Below, piece after piece: positions 45,686 to 57,017 of a stretch of 64,000 nucleotides of DNA. Both the position numbers and the translations under genes were made by a program. The notes below the pieces were generated by a model. The model was not told the origin of the DNA and did not search any database. It saw only the letters and a list, made by a program, of their open reading frames with translations. Origin of the DNA: Nisaea sediminum (GTDB lineage Bacteria > Pseudomonadota > Alphaproteobacteria > Thalassobaculales > Thalassobaculaceae); NCBI RefSeq assembly GCF_014904705.1, contig NZ_JACZCQ010000004.1:1-64000 (forward strand). Direction: 5' to 3'. Each line of letters starts with the position of its first letter. Position 1 is the stretch's first letter.

Positions 45686-46141
45686 CTATCTGACCATCGT
45701 CTGCAGCTCGGCAGCGAACCGGAGCAGGCTGAGCGGGATAGCCAGGATCCAGCCGAAGAAATAGACGTTCAGTATGATTGGCGCCCAACGCTGGAGATCC
45801 GTCCGCACTCCGGGCGGCACCTCCAGCGCATGACCGCACCACCTGTTGAGCCGAAAGAAGCCGAGCAGGATGAGCAGGAACAGGACGTAGAAACCACCGA
45901 TGTACGCGGCTCCGCTGCCCCCAACTATTGGCGCAAACGTCTCGGTGAAAGAGAACATCCCGAAGGTCAGAAATCGAGCCACCATGTCGATCGTGATCCC
46001 GACGATCCAGAAAACTGGCGGCACGAAATAGGCCACGGACAACAGCAATGTCCGCTCGAGTGTCAGCCACGGAAGCAGAATCAGCTCAGTCAGGAAAGAT
46101 ATCGATGACCGAGCGGAGATCCAACATTCGGTGCGTAACAA
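45686..46141 (-). CDS. Small membrane protein of unknown function
   Basis: 151 aa with four hydrophobic segments (FLTELILLPWLTL, TLLLSVAYFVPPVFWIVGITI, GGFYVLFLLILLGFF, IILNVYFFGWILAIPLSLL). Overlapping frames on both strands are open but encode no membrane pattern, which favours this frame. Composition is closer to the host than the AT-rich nuclease gene that precedes it by 54 bases on the same strand, so co-function with that gene is possible but unproven. Confidence 0.5.
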   Translation of the reverse strand: MLRTECWISARSSISFLTELILLPWLTLERTLLLSVAYFVPPVFWIVGITIDMVARFLTFGMFSFTETFAPIVGGSGAAYIGGFYVLFLLILLGFFRLNRWCGHALEVPPGVRTDLQRWAPIILNVYFFGWILAIPLSLLRFAAELQTMVR

Positions 46142-46195
46142 GGGTGATATAAGGACAAATTCTACCCAATATGCACAATTGAATGATTTAAATAT

Positions 46196-47020
46196 CTAAT
46201 TCAATACCCACTCTTCAAAAGATTTTGCATCAGATTTAATCGCGTTAAATAGAGTCGGCTTCCATCCATTGACGGGTTCACCTAATAACGGACCGTTGAT
46301 TTCATGAGTTAATGCCCGCATTTTTACATTATCACTTCTCTCTGAAACAGATTTTTTTAGCGCAATCAAGTACCCCAGCGCACGTTTCCTGTAACGCGCC
46401 GCTAATCCTAAAAATTCAAAATGACGCTTGGCAATCTCAAGTTCTGTCTTTGGTAATAAATTTGAATCACCAACGCAGTAAGAAACCTGCAAAGAATTAT
46501 CACCATAACTTATTTCCGCCTCCAATATTTGACCTTCAACACTAGGTTCGAATAATGGATTCAGAAAAATCCTCTCTCTACCCACACGCGTATACAAGCG
46601 CTTAGACTTCTTTCTATTACAGTTGGGACATATTGGCACGAGATTACGCCCATACAATGAGTATTCCGGAAATCGTGCCTTTGGAAGAATATGATCTAAA
46701 TCTGGATTTTGATCTAGCGAACAATACGGGCATAGATCCGCATTTTCTTGGGCTAAAGTTTCTAACATTGCAGAAAGCCGACGATTTATGGCGGCGGTTC
46801 TACTCTCAAATCCATCAATTAGCGCATCCTTTTCCGTATTCGTAAGGGTAATTTTTCTTAGTCTATGCACATTAGGGGTTGCACTATTGAAACGAGCTAT
46901 CGCTGCGTCAACTCGCGAGATTAGTGGCGTCAACAATACTTCGCGTTCCGGCGTAGAATCACTGACCATATCCCGAGTTGATGGAACTGCGCCCGACAAA
47001 TACGGACCAATGCACCTCAC
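46196..47020 (-). CDS. HNH endonuclease, PtuB-like subunit of a Septu-type system
   Basis: 274 aa. The centre holds a zinc-supported HNH: CPYC (about 97), DHILPKARFPEYS with the catalytic Asp-His, NLVPICPNCNRKKSK (second CxxC plus Asn). Flanking helical regions have no other catalytic motif. The ATG overlaps the stop of the upstream ATPase gene by 4 bases. HNH plus ABC-type ATPase in that order is the PtuB/PtuA arrangement of Septu antiphage systems, in which PtuB cuts nucleic acid on infection and PtuA holds it in check. Markedly AT-rich compared with flanks. Confidence 0.8.
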   Translation of the reverse strand: MRCIGPYLSGAVPSTRDMVSDSTPEREVLLTPLISRVDAAIARFNSATPNVHRLRKITLTNTEKDALIDGFESRTAAINRRLSAMLETLAQENADLCPYCSLDQNPDLDHILPKARFPEYSLYGRNLVPICPNCNRKKSKRLYTRVGRERIFLNPLFEPSVEGQILEAEISYGDNSLQVSYCVGDSNLLPKTELEIAKRHFEFLGLAARYRKRALGYLIALKKSVSERSDNVKMRALTHEINGPLLGEPVNGWKPTLFNAIKSDAKSFEEWVLN

Positions 47021-48537
47021 GTAGAATTACCTCCTTCGTATTCATCCTCCTCAAGACAATACAAGTGCGCCATTGCAGGAACTCCCAACTGAAATTGAAA
47101 CAATTCAGCCACCGCTTCCGCGCTTCCGTGTTTTTTATAGAGATTTTTTAGGACATCCGTAAAATCACGCTCCGGGTCCGCCAAGCCCAACACCTTTCTT
47201 GATAACTCCCCCAAATCCTCCCCGAAACTCTCAAAATTCAATTTCCTTATTCTCGGCGTGTCCGTATTGTCACGCATATAGTGTTTGACATAATTACTGG
47301 GCACCTGTTGCAGCAATATAGGAGAATGACTAGCAACAACCGCATATGAGTCAAATTCTTCAAGAGTTTCATGCAATGCGGACACAAAGCTACTCAACAA
47401 TCCTGGATGTAAATTTGTCTCTGGCTCATCGATCAGCAAGAGAGATCCTTCTTCAATGAACCCAATAATGTTGCTAAACAATGCTACCACTAGCCTTTGA
47501 CCCGCGCTCAACAAACGAATGGCGTCAGATCTATTGCCATCATCTTCCGAAGTGAGCGCCAACGCCTCGTCTGGACTTAGGAGTGTTGACAACACTTTTC
47601 TGAGAACGTCCAAACGATCACTATCCACAACTGGCTCTAGTGATTCCTCCATCATCTGATTGATTTCATTCGCATTTATGTTGCCATCCGCGGTTCGCAA
47701 TCCGCAATACTTGTAGGAACCTCGAGAACGATAGGCTGATCCGTCCATTCGTGGCGCCCGCCCCCCCGGAGAACGCGGCAGCGGAAATTCATCAAATATA
47801 TTGTAAGAAATAGCAATGACCCGGCTTATCTCTAGGTCTGGTGTGATGGTTGTCTCTGGAACAATCGAAAGCGTATTCGGATCAAAAACCTTTGCGGGCA
47901 TTAGACCTGCGGCAAGAGCACTTAAAGTTTGCGTCTTACCTGTACCATTGCGCCCGATCAGCAAGATCATCCTGTTCGAGAGGCCGTTTATTTGCGTAAA
48001 ATCGAATTCTGTTAAGTGTGGACCTGTCGCACCATCCAGCCTCATCTCAAATGCAAAAGAAGGTGGTTCGACTTCTTCATACTTGGCGCCAATGTAGTAC
48101 CCTCCTCGTTTTAGAGCATGGCGAGATGACGCTTCGCGCATAAAGCACTTTTCCCAAAGACCTTCGCTTTCAATCTGGTTCGCCCGATCCGGCTTTGCAA
48201 CAACGTCCCCAACAGCGTTCAGATATTTTCTGCGCAATCTAGCATTCAAATTTCCAATATATCGGTAATAAGCAATCGACTCTCCTAAAGACGCTCTTGC
48301 AGACGGCAACCTTGAAAGAACTTTGGGTGTCTCCTTAACTCTAAATGATTCGCCCCCATCAGAAATCCTTAGAGGCCCTAAGAATATTTCATCATCATCT
48401 GAAATATGTAGCGTAGCAACAAAACGACACTTCCAGCCAAAGTCATCCCAGTTATCTTGATAAAGACTAACGTATGGAAAATTTAAACTTTCATCATCGG
48501 GAGGAGTGCGACGATTGCGATATACGAGAAATTGCAT
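47017..48537 (-). CDS. ABC/SMC-like ATPase, PtuA-like subunit of a Septu-type system
   Basis: 506 aa. Walker A is LIGRNGTGKTQTLSAL (about 196); the ABC signature is RLLSAGQRLVVALF (about 345); Walker B is LLLIDEPETNLHPGL (about 367); the H-loop is VVASHSPILLQQ. There is no long coiled coil and no TOPRIM domain after the head, which separates it from OLD/GajA ATPases. The N-terminal ~170 residues are specific to this protein. It sits upstream of and overlaps the HNH gene. AT-rich with codon use unlike the host, consistent with transfer of a defence module. Confidence 0.85.
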   Translation of the reverse strand: MQFLVYRNRRTPPDDESLNFPYVSLYQDNWDDFGWKCRFVATLHISDDDEIFLGPLRISDGGESFRVKETPKVLSRLPSARASLGESIAYYRYIGNLNARLRRKYLNAVGDVVAKPDRANQIESEGLWEKCFMREASSRHALKRGGYYIGAKYEEVEPPSFAFEMRLDGATGPHLTEFDFTQINGLSNRMILLIGRNGTGKTQTLSALAAGLMPAKVFDPNTLSIVPETTITPDLEISRVIAISYNIFDEFPLPRSPGGRAPRMDGSAYRSRGSYKYCGLRTADGNINANEINQMMEESLEPVVDSDRLDVLRKVLSTLLSPDEALALTSEDDGNRSDAIRLLSAGQRLVVALFSNIIGFIEEGSLLLIDEPETNLHPGLLSSFVSALHETLEEFDSYAVVASHSPILLQQVPSNYVKHYMRDNTDTPRIRKLNFESFGEDLGELSRKVLGLADPERDFTDVLKNLYKKHGSAEAVAELFQFQLGVPAMAHLYCLEEDEYEGGNST

Positions 48538-48771
48538 TTTAGCGCCAATTTGAGATTAAAATGAATGTGGAAAACTCAATTCATTCAAGGACATACCCGA
48601 ATCCATCGCAACCTTAACCATTGCAATCATTTTCGCAAAACTGATTTACTGCTGGAGCAGAGTAAGAGACGATAAAGCGGTTAAGATGTTTCCGTCTACC
48701 ACTATGAACACGAGAAACTTATTCATCCAATCAGCTTCCCTCCCCGCACCCCACCCCCTACATTCCCCCTC

Positions 48772-50952
<2,181 letters not shown>

Positions 50953-51190
50953 GGCAATGACGGCAGCGCTGTCGCCACCGGCTGCTCGGCAAATCCCGAT
51001 TCCCCGATCAATGCCATTGAAAGCAGGGGCATAGCTCTAATATCAAGGGGCAGTCATTCAGGCTCGCCGAGCTCTCCTGAAATACCGGGAGCGACCGGAG
51101 CCGTCCCGAACCGAAGCGCTGGAAGGCATACCCCGTGACCGCAGAAGGTTGTCATCTCTCCCGAGATTGTATGCAAGCGGGAGCCGCTGC

Positions 51191-52177
51191 GTGATCCTTC
51201 CCCTCGCCCTTGCCATCGGCGGCCTTATCGTCCTGCTGGTCGCGGCCGAAATCATGATCCGGGGCGCCGTCGGCGGCGCCCGCATCCTGAAGATCTCGCC
51301 GCATGTCATCGGCCTCACCGTCATCGCCTTCGGCACCTCGGCGCCGGAACTCTTCGTCAGCCTGAAGGCGGCGCTGCACGGCCATGACGGCATCGCGATC
51401 GGCAATGTGGTCGGCAGCAACATCGCCAACATCCTGCTGATGATCGGCACCGTCGGAGTGATCTATCCCTTCGCCTGCGGCGACCCGGCGCTGCGCCGCG
51501 ACGGCTTCATGCTGCTGTTCTCCACCGTGGTCTTCGTCCTGCTCTGCCATGCGGGCATGATCGAGCGCTGGCACGGCTGGGTGATGCTGACCGTGCTCGC
51601 CGGCTATCTCTTCTACTGCTACCGCGAGGACCGCAGGTGCAGTCAGGCGGGCGACGAGAGCGTCCACGCGAAGGAAGTGGAGGAATTCGACAGCCTGCCG
51701 GATTCCATGCCCAAGGCGGCGCTCTACACGATCCTCGGTCTCGCCGGCGTGATCTTCGGCGCGCGGATGCTGGTCGACGGGGCGGTCGACGTGGCCCGCC
51801 TGCTCGGCGTCTCCGAGACGGTGATCGGCATCACCATGGTCGCGCTCGGCACCTCGATGCCGGAACTCGCCACCACCATCGTCGCCGCCGTGCGCCGGCA
51901 CAACGACGTCGCCCTCGGCAACATCATCGGCAGCAACATCTTCAACACGCTGGGCATTCTCGGCGCCGTCGCGGTCGTGAAGCCGATCGGCATTCCGGAG
52001 GAAATCATGGACAGCGACCTTTGGGTGATGGTCGGCGTGACCGTGATCTTCGTCGCAGCCGCGCTCAGCCTCCGGACCCTCGGCCGGCCGATCGCGATCG
52101 CGTTCTTCCTCGCCTACGGCCTCTTCGTGATCGGCCAGTTCACGACCTTTCCGGTGACGGCACTCGCGGGCGGCTGA
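51191..52177 (+). CDS. Calcium/sodium antiporter (YrbG-like)
   Basis: 328 aa. Two inverted Na_Ca_ex halves of about five helices each. Both alpha repeats are clear: LTVIAFGTSAPELFVS (about 50) with GNVVGSNIANIL, and TMVALGTSMPELATT (about 220) with GNIIGSNIFNTLG. The cytosolic loop between them is short and acidic. GTG start with GGGAG upstream; a longer TTG start is possible. It exports Ca2+ using the Na+ gradient. Confidence 0.93.
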   Translation: MILPLALAIGGLIVLLVAAEIMIRGAVGGARILKISPHVIGLTVIAFGTSAPELFVSLKAALHGHDGIAIGNVVGSNIANILLMIGTVGVIYPFACGDPALRRDGFMLLFSTVVFVLLCHAGMIERWHGWVMLTVLAGYLFYCYREDRRCSQAGDESVHAKEVEEFDSLPDSMPKAALYTILGLAGVIFGARMLVDGAVDVARLLGVSETVIGITMVALGTSMPELATTIVAAVRRHNDVALGNIIGSNIFNTLGILGAVAVVKPIGIPEEIMDSDLWVMVGVTVIFVAAALSLRTLGRPIAIAFFLAYGLFVIGQFTTFPVTALAGG

Positions 52178-52192
52178 CTTCCCCGGCGCTCC

Positions 52193-52555
52193 CTAGCGCT
52201 CGTACAGCAGGCTGAAGCCGACCGCCTCGCAATCCTCGTAGACGTCGGGCTTGCGCGTCGTCGCCCGGACCCAGCGCACCGCCGAGCGTTCGGCGATGAT
52301 CTGGATGATGGCGTGGCAGAAGGTCTCCTGCAGATTGAAGCGGCGGGTCTTCACCAGCTCCAGGATCTCGGTGCGGACGAAATCGTAATCCAGCACCCGC
52401 TCGATGTCGTCGCCGGCGCCGGTCGGATCGACATCGACCTCCATCTCGACGCTGACCAGCACCCGCTGCGGCTGGCCGCGCTCGAAATCATGGATGCCGA
52501 TATCGACATTGACGGCGAAATTCTCCAGCAGGATCCGGGCACTGGTGATCGGCAT
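52193..52555 (-). CDS. folB: Dihydroneopterin aldolase
   Basis: 120 aa. Folate-pathway enzyme converting dihydroneopterin to 6-hydroxymethyl-dihydropterin. Family features: NVDIGIHDFERGQPQRV with the pterin-binding Glu, DYDFVRTEI with the Tyr, NLQETFCHAI and the C-terminal catalytic Lys in TTRKPDVYEDC. Complete. It is 8 bases downstream of the SDR gene and likely co-transcribed with it. Confidence 0.92.
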   Translation of the reverse strand: MPITSARILLENFAVNVDIGIHDFERGQPQRVLVSVEMEVDVDPTGAGDDIERVLDYDFVRTEILELVKTRRFNLQETFCHAIIQIIAERSAVRWVRATTRKPDVYEDCEAVGFSLLYER

Positions 52556-52563
52556 CTCTGTCG

Positions 52564-53370
52564 CTAGTCCTTCCCGCCCATGAAGGCGATGTCGCGTGGC
52601 AGCGCCTGCAGTGCCTGGCCCCCGTCTAGGGTGATGGTCTGCCCGGTAAAGGCCGGCGCCGCAAGGATGAAACGGAGCGCTGCGAGAATCTGATCCGGCG
52701 AGCAGCCGCGCCCGAGCATCAGCGCCTTCTGGGATTGCACGAACTCCTCCTCCGTCTGCGGTCCGCTCGGCAGGGCGACGCCTGGCGCGATACCGGCGAC
52801 ACGGATAACCGGCGCCAGTTCCATCGCCAGCATCCGCGTGAACCCTTCAAGGCCGAACTTGGTCAGCGAATAGGAGAGATAGTCCGGATTGGGCGCGAAG
52901 ACCTTGTTGTCGAGCAGATTGACGATGCAGCAGTCGAGTCCGGGCGCGAGGCCCCCGGCCGCCTGCGCGTGGACCTGGCGGGCGAAGGCCTGGGAGAGCA
53001 GCACCGGCGCGCGAAGATTGACCGCGTGGTGCCGGTCCATCGCCTCGGCGGTGAGACTGTCCAGGCGGTCGCCCTCGAACAGCGAGGCATTGTTCACCAG
53101 CAGACCGATAGGCGGTACGCTGCCCGCGAGCGCCGGGATCAGTGCGCTCACCGCCGCCGCGTCGGCGAGATCGCATTGCACCGTCGAGGCCGCTCCGCCC
53201 GAGGCGAGAATCTCCGCCTGCAGTTCTTCTGCGGCATCGGCCGAGCCGTTGAAGTGAATAACGACATGCCAGCCGTCCGCGGCGAGACCTCGTGCAAGTG
53301 CCGCCCCGATACGGCGCGCACCGCCTGTCACGAGTGCTGTCCGCAGGTCTCCGGCAGATCTGGAAATCAT
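52564..53370 (-). CDS. SDR oxidoreductase, pteridine-reductase/FolM-like
   Basis: 268 aa. Cofactor loop VTGGARRIGAALARG has the TGxxxRxG form with Arg that marks NADPH-dependent pteridine reductases. Catalytic YSLTK (about 168) is present with LLVNNASLFEGD. Directly upstream of folB, it would act as a dihydromonapterin or dihydrofolate reductase in the pterin/folate pathway; this is an inference from motif plus neighbour. The C-terminal DGGQALQ fits SDRs. Confidence 0.85.
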   Translation of the reverse strand: MISRSAGDLRTALVTGGARRIGAALARGLAADGWHVVIHFNGSADAAEELQAEILASGGAASTVQCDLADAAAVSALIPALAGSVPPIGLLVNNASLFEGDRLDSLTAEAMDRHHAVNLRAPVLLSQAFARQVHAQAAGGLAPGLDCCIVNLLDNKVFAPNPDYLSYSLTKFGLEGFTRMLAMELAPVIRVAGIAPGVALPSGPQTEEEFVQSQKALMLGRGCSPDQILAALRFILAAPAFTGQTITLDGGQALQALPRDIAFMGGKD

Positions 53371-53781
53371 CTGGGAATCAACTTCACATGGAGCTGGTTA
53401 TTTACCGGGGCGAGCCTAACCCCGTATGACAGCAACGAAAAGCGGTAGCGTAAATTTCCCTGCATTTTTTACACATTCGCCGTTAATCATGAACTAAGTC
53501 ATGGAAGGGTCACGATCCCGTCACAAATTGTGATATGAATCAGCACCTTAGGATATTTATTGTTTATTTTCATTATCTTAGCGCTCATGCCCAAATTTTG
53601 GGCAAAGCGTCCGGAATGAGGGAACGCGGGCCCTCGAACACGCCGCTCAAGAGTTATGCACAGCCTTTTCCACACGGAACGGGGATAGAGTCGGACAGAC
53701 ATTGCCCGCCTTGTTGGACGTTCCAGAAACGTTCTGCGTGAAGCCATTTCCGTAACCCTGCCGATCCGCTAGAAAGATCAC
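53371..53781. other. Intergenic region upstream of uvrC
   Basis: About 410 bases between divergent genes. It holds a perfect palindrome at 53521-53533, an AT-rich stretch at about 53540-53585, and no supportable gene. Short open frames here have no ribosome sites. Confidence 0.5.
53521..53533. promoter_or_regulatory. Palindrome TCACAA-N-TTGTGA
   Basis: Six-base perfect arms around a central A, followed by an AT-rich stretch. It is a candidate operator in the region between the SDR/folB operon and uvrC. The cognate regulator is unknown. Confidence 0.4.
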
Positions 53782-55779
53782 ATGTCGTCAGTCAAGCCAG
53801 CTCCCGCAGACTCTCATTCCGACGCCGCGGGCGCGAAAACGGCAGCCGCGCCCAAAGCCCCGGCGCCGAAACCGGATATCGAGCGCGGCGTGAAGGTGAT
53901 CCAGGCGCAGGTGAAGCTGCTGCCGAACGCGCCTGGCGTTTACCGCATGCTCGACCATGCCGACGAGGTGCTCTATGTCGGCAAGGCGCGCAACCTGAAG
54001 AAGCGGGTCTCGAACTACACCTTCCCGGCGAAGCTGCCGCACCGCATCTTCCGTATGGTCAGCGAGACCCAGCGCATGGAGTTCGTGCGCACCCATACCG
54101 AGGTCGAGGCGCTTCTGCTCGAGAGCAATCTCATCAAGAAGCTGCGCCCGCGCTTCAACGTGCTGCTGCGCGACGACAAGTCCTTCCCCTACATCCTGCT
54201 GACCGGCGACCATGAATGGCCGCAGCTGGTGAAGCATCGTGGCGCCCGCAGCCGCAAGGGCGACTATTTCGGCCCCTTCGCCTCGGCCGGCGCGGTGAAC
54301 CGGACGATCACCGCGCTGCAGCGCGCCTTCCTGATCCGCAACTGCTCCGACGCGATCTTCGCCAGCCGGACCAGACCGTGCCTGCAGTACCAGATCAAGC
54401 GCTGCGCCGCGCCCTGTGTCGGCTATGTCAGCGAGGAGGAGTACGGCGAGCTGATCGTCCAGGCGAAGGCCTTTCTCACCGGCTCCAGCCGCAAGGTCTC
54501 CCAGCAGCTCGCCGAGCGCATGCAGGAGGCAAGCGACGCGCTCGATTTCGAGAGCGCCGCGCGCTATCGCGACCGGATCCGGGCGCTTGCCCATATCCAG
54601 TCGCATCAGGACATCAATGTGGAAGGTGTCGAGGACGCGGACGTGCTCGCGCTGCATGGCGAGGGCGGGACCGCCTGCATCCAGGTATTCTTCTTCCGCG
54701 GCGGCAGCAACTACGGCAACCGCGCCTATTTTCCGAGCCACGACAAGAGCCTCGAGGCAGGCGAGATCCTCGCTGCCTTCGTCGGCCAGTTCTACGACAA
54801 CAAGCCACCACCGAAGCTGGTGCTGGTCAGCCACGACATGCCGGAACAGGAACTGATCGCCGAAGCGCTCAGCACCCGGGCCGACCGCAAGGTGGAGGTG
54901 CTGCGCCCGCAGCGCGGCTCGAAACGCAAGCTGATGGAGCATGCGATCGCCAATGCGCGAGAGGCGCACGGGCGCCGGCTGGCGGAAAGCTCCTCGCAGC
55001 GCCGGCTGCTCGAAGGCGTCGCGGAGGCGCTCGATCTCGACCAGCCGCCGGAGCGGATCGAGGTCTACGACAACAGCCACATCCAGGGCACCAACGCGAT
55101 CGGCGCAATGATCGTCGCCGGGCCCGACGGCCTGATGAAAAACGCCTACCGCAAGTTCAACATCCGCAATGTGGTGCCCGCGGATGCGCCGATGCCCGCG
55201 CCTGGGGAACTTGAAGAGGGTGAGGACGCGCCGGTCCAGGCTGGCGACGATTACGCGATGATGCGCCAGGTCCTGACGCGCCGCTTCAGCCGGGCGCTGA
55301 AGGAGGACCCGGACCGGACCTCAGGCAACTGGCCGGATCTGGTTCTGATCGACGGCGGCCAGGGCCAGGACAGCGTCGCACGCGAGGTCTTCAGCGAACT
55401 CGGGATCGAGGACGTCGCGATCGTCTCCATCGCCAAGGGTCCGGACCGCGATGCCGGCCGGGAGCGCTTCTTCACCGGCAAACGCTCGCCCTTCTCGCTG
55501 CCGATCAACGATCCGGTGCTCTATTTCCTGCAGCGTCTGCGGGACGAAGCGCACCGCTTCGCGATCGAGACCCACCGGGCGAAGCGCGCCAAGGCGATCG
55601 GCCAATCGAAAGTCGACGAGATTCCCGGCATCGGCGCCAAGCGCAAAAAGGCGCTGCTGCACCATTTCGGCTCCGCCCGCGAGGTTTCCCGCGCCGGCCT
55701 GCAGGACCTTGAAGCCGTGGACGGGATCAGCAAAACCGTCGCAAAACGAATATATGAATTCTTCCACGACGAGGGCTGA
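53782..55779 (+). CDS. uvrC: Excinuclease ABC subunit C
   Basis: 665 aa dual nuclease of nucleotide-excision repair. GIY-YIG domain at about 45-130 ([20 protein letters not shown]); Cys-rich segment ([18 protein letters not shown]); UVR domain at about 240-275; RNase H-like C-nuclease with [17 protein letters not shown] and [12 protein letters not shown]-terminal HhH pair at about 605-660. A 40-residue Ala/Pro-rich N-terminal extension is atypical. It heads the uvrC-pgsA-mob/moa gene run. Confidence 0.97.
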   Translation: MSSVKPAPADSHSDAAGAKTAAAPKAPAPKPDIERGVKVIQAQVKLLPNAPGVYRMLDHADEVLYVGKARNLKKRVSNYTFPAKLPHRIFRMVSETQRMEFVRTHTEVEALLLESNLIKKLRPRFNVLLRDDKSFPYILLTGDHEWPQLVKHRGARSRKGDYFGPFASAGAVNRTITALQRAFLIRNCSDAIFASRTRPCLQYQIKRCAAPCVGYVSEEEYGELIVQAKAFLTGSSRKVSQQLAERMQEASDALDFESAARYRDRIRALAHIQSHQDINVEGVEDADVLALHGEGGTACIQVFFFRGGSNYGNRAYFPSHDKSLEAGEILAAFVGQFYDNKPPPKLVLVSHDMPEQELIAEALSTRADRKVEVLRPQRGSKRKLMEHAIANAREAHGRRLAESSSQRRLLEGVAEALDLDQPPERIEVYDNSHIQGTNAIGAMIVAGPDGLMKNAYRKFNIRNVVPADAPMPAPGELEEGEDAPVQAGDDYAMMRQVLTRRFSRALKEDPDRTSGNWPDLVLIDGGQGQDSVAREVFSELGIEDVAIVSIAKGPDRDAGRERFFTGKRSPFSLPINDPVLYFLQRLRDEAHRFAIETHRAKRAKAIGQSKVDEIPGIGAKRKKALLHHFGSAREVSRAGLQDLEAVDGISKTVAKRIYEFFHDEG

Positions 55780-55854
55780 TTGGTGTAGCTTCGGCCCTCA
55801 AGAAGAGAGCGGCCGCGCGGTCGCCGAAGCCAATCTTCAGACCGAAGCAGAGAT

Positions 55855-56469
55855 ATGACCGGCCTCCCAAATCTGCTGACCCTGTCGCGAATCCTGGTGA
55901 TCCCGTTCATCGTGGCACTCATCTGGATCAACGAACCGACCTACCGCTGGATCGCCCTGGCGCTCTACGCGTTCGCGGGGATCACGGACTATCTGGACGG
56001 CTATCTCGCACGCTCGATGAACCAGCAGTCCGATTTCGGCCGCCTGCTCGATCCGATCGCGGACAAGCTCCTCGTCGGCGCCTGTCTGCTGATCCTCAGC
56101 GCGTTGGATCATATTTCCGGCTACAGCCTGCTGCCGGCCCTGATCATCCTGCTGCGGGAAATCCTGGTATCCGGCCTGCGGGAGTTCCTCGCCGAAATCC
56201 AGGTCCGGATGCCCGTCAGCCGCCTCGCGAAATGGAAGACCGCCATCCAGATCGGCTCGCTCGGCTTCCTGATCGTCGGCGAAGCCGGTCCCGCCTGGCT
56301 GCCGACCGTGCTGATCGGTGAAGGGCTGCTCTGGGTGGCCGCGATCCTGACGCTCGTCACCGGCTACGATTACCTGCGCTCCGGCCTGCTGCATGTCACC
56401 CCGGAAGCCGCGGCCGAACGCGCCCGCCGGAAGACCGCGAAGGGAAAAGGTGCCCCCGCGGATGCGTGA
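55855..56469 (+). CDS. pgsA: CDP-diacylglycerol-glycerol-3-phosphate 3-phosphatidyltransferase
   Basis: 204 aa inner-membrane enzyme of phosphatidylglycerol synthesis. The CDP-alcohol phosphotransferase motif D-x2-D-G-x2-A-R-x8-G-x3-D-x3-D is exact at about residues 43-70. N-terminal NLLTLSRILVIPFIV and four to five further helices match PgsA. The C-terminal Lys/Arg-rich tail is cytosolic. It lies ~75 bases downstream of uvrC. Confidence 0.95.
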   Translation: MTGLPNLLTLSRILVIPFIVALIWINEPTYRWIALALYAFAGITDYLDGYLARSMNQQSDFGRLLDPIADKLLVGACLLILSALDHISGYSLLPALIILLREILVSGLREFLAEIQVRMPVSRLAKWKTAIQIGSLGFLIVGEAGPAWLPTVLIGEGLLWVAAILTLVTGYDYLRSGLLHVTPEAAAERARRKTAKGKGAPADA

Positions 56470-56507
56470 CTTGAGTCCGCGGCACCCTCACCTCTAGACT
56501 TCGCCCC

Positions 56508-57014
56508 ATGAAAATTTTCGGTCTCGTCGGATGGAGCGGCAGCGGCAAAACCACCCTGCTCGTCAAATTGCTCCCTGAGCTCGTCGCCCGCGGCATCCGG
56601 GTGTCGACCATGAAGCACGCCCACCACACCTTCGACGTCGACAAGCCGGGTAAAGATTCCTACGAGCATCGGGAGGCCGGTGCGACGGAAGTGCTGATCA
56701 CCTCCGCCAACCGCTGGGCGCTGATGCACGAAAACCGGGGGGAGCCGGAGCCGACGATCGAGGACCTCCTGCCGCATCTGAGCTCGGTGGACCTGCTCAT
56801 CATCGAGGGCTTCAAGGAACATGCGCACGAGAAGCTGGAAATTTTCCGGCGCGAGACCGGAAAATCCCTACTGCAGCCGGGCGATCCGATGATCCGGGCA
56901 GTGGCGTCGGACGGTCCGGTCGAGGAAGCGACCGTTCCCGTGCTCGATTTGAACGATGTTCCGGCGCTGGCGGACTATATTCTCGACATTACTGGTCTTT
57001 CGAAAGCCGCGTGA
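56508..57014 (+). CDS. mobB: Molybdopterin-guanine dinucleotide biosynthesis protein MobB
   Basis: 168 aa P-loop GTPase-like protein assisting attachment of GMP to molybdopterin. Walker A GWSGSGKTTLLVKLLP (residues 6-21), then STMKHAHHTFDVDKPGKDS with the conserved HH and the DLLIIEGFKEH Walker-B-like strand. Complete. The moeA gene starts 3 bases after its stop. Confidence 0.94.
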   Translation: MKIFGLVGWSGSGKTTLLVKLLPELVARGIRVSTMKHAHHTFDVDKPGKDSYEHREAGATEVLITSANRWALMHENRGEPEPTIEDLLPHLSSVDLLIIEGFKEHAHEKLEIFRRETGKSLLQPGDPMIRAVASDGPVEEATVPVLDLNDVPALADYILDITGLSKAA

Positions 57015-57017
57015 GCC

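Noticed and set aside
48600-48771. LexA box (GAAC-N7-GAAC) upstream of uvrB
   Set aside because: Only one GAAC half-site was found; the second half at the proper spacing is missing.
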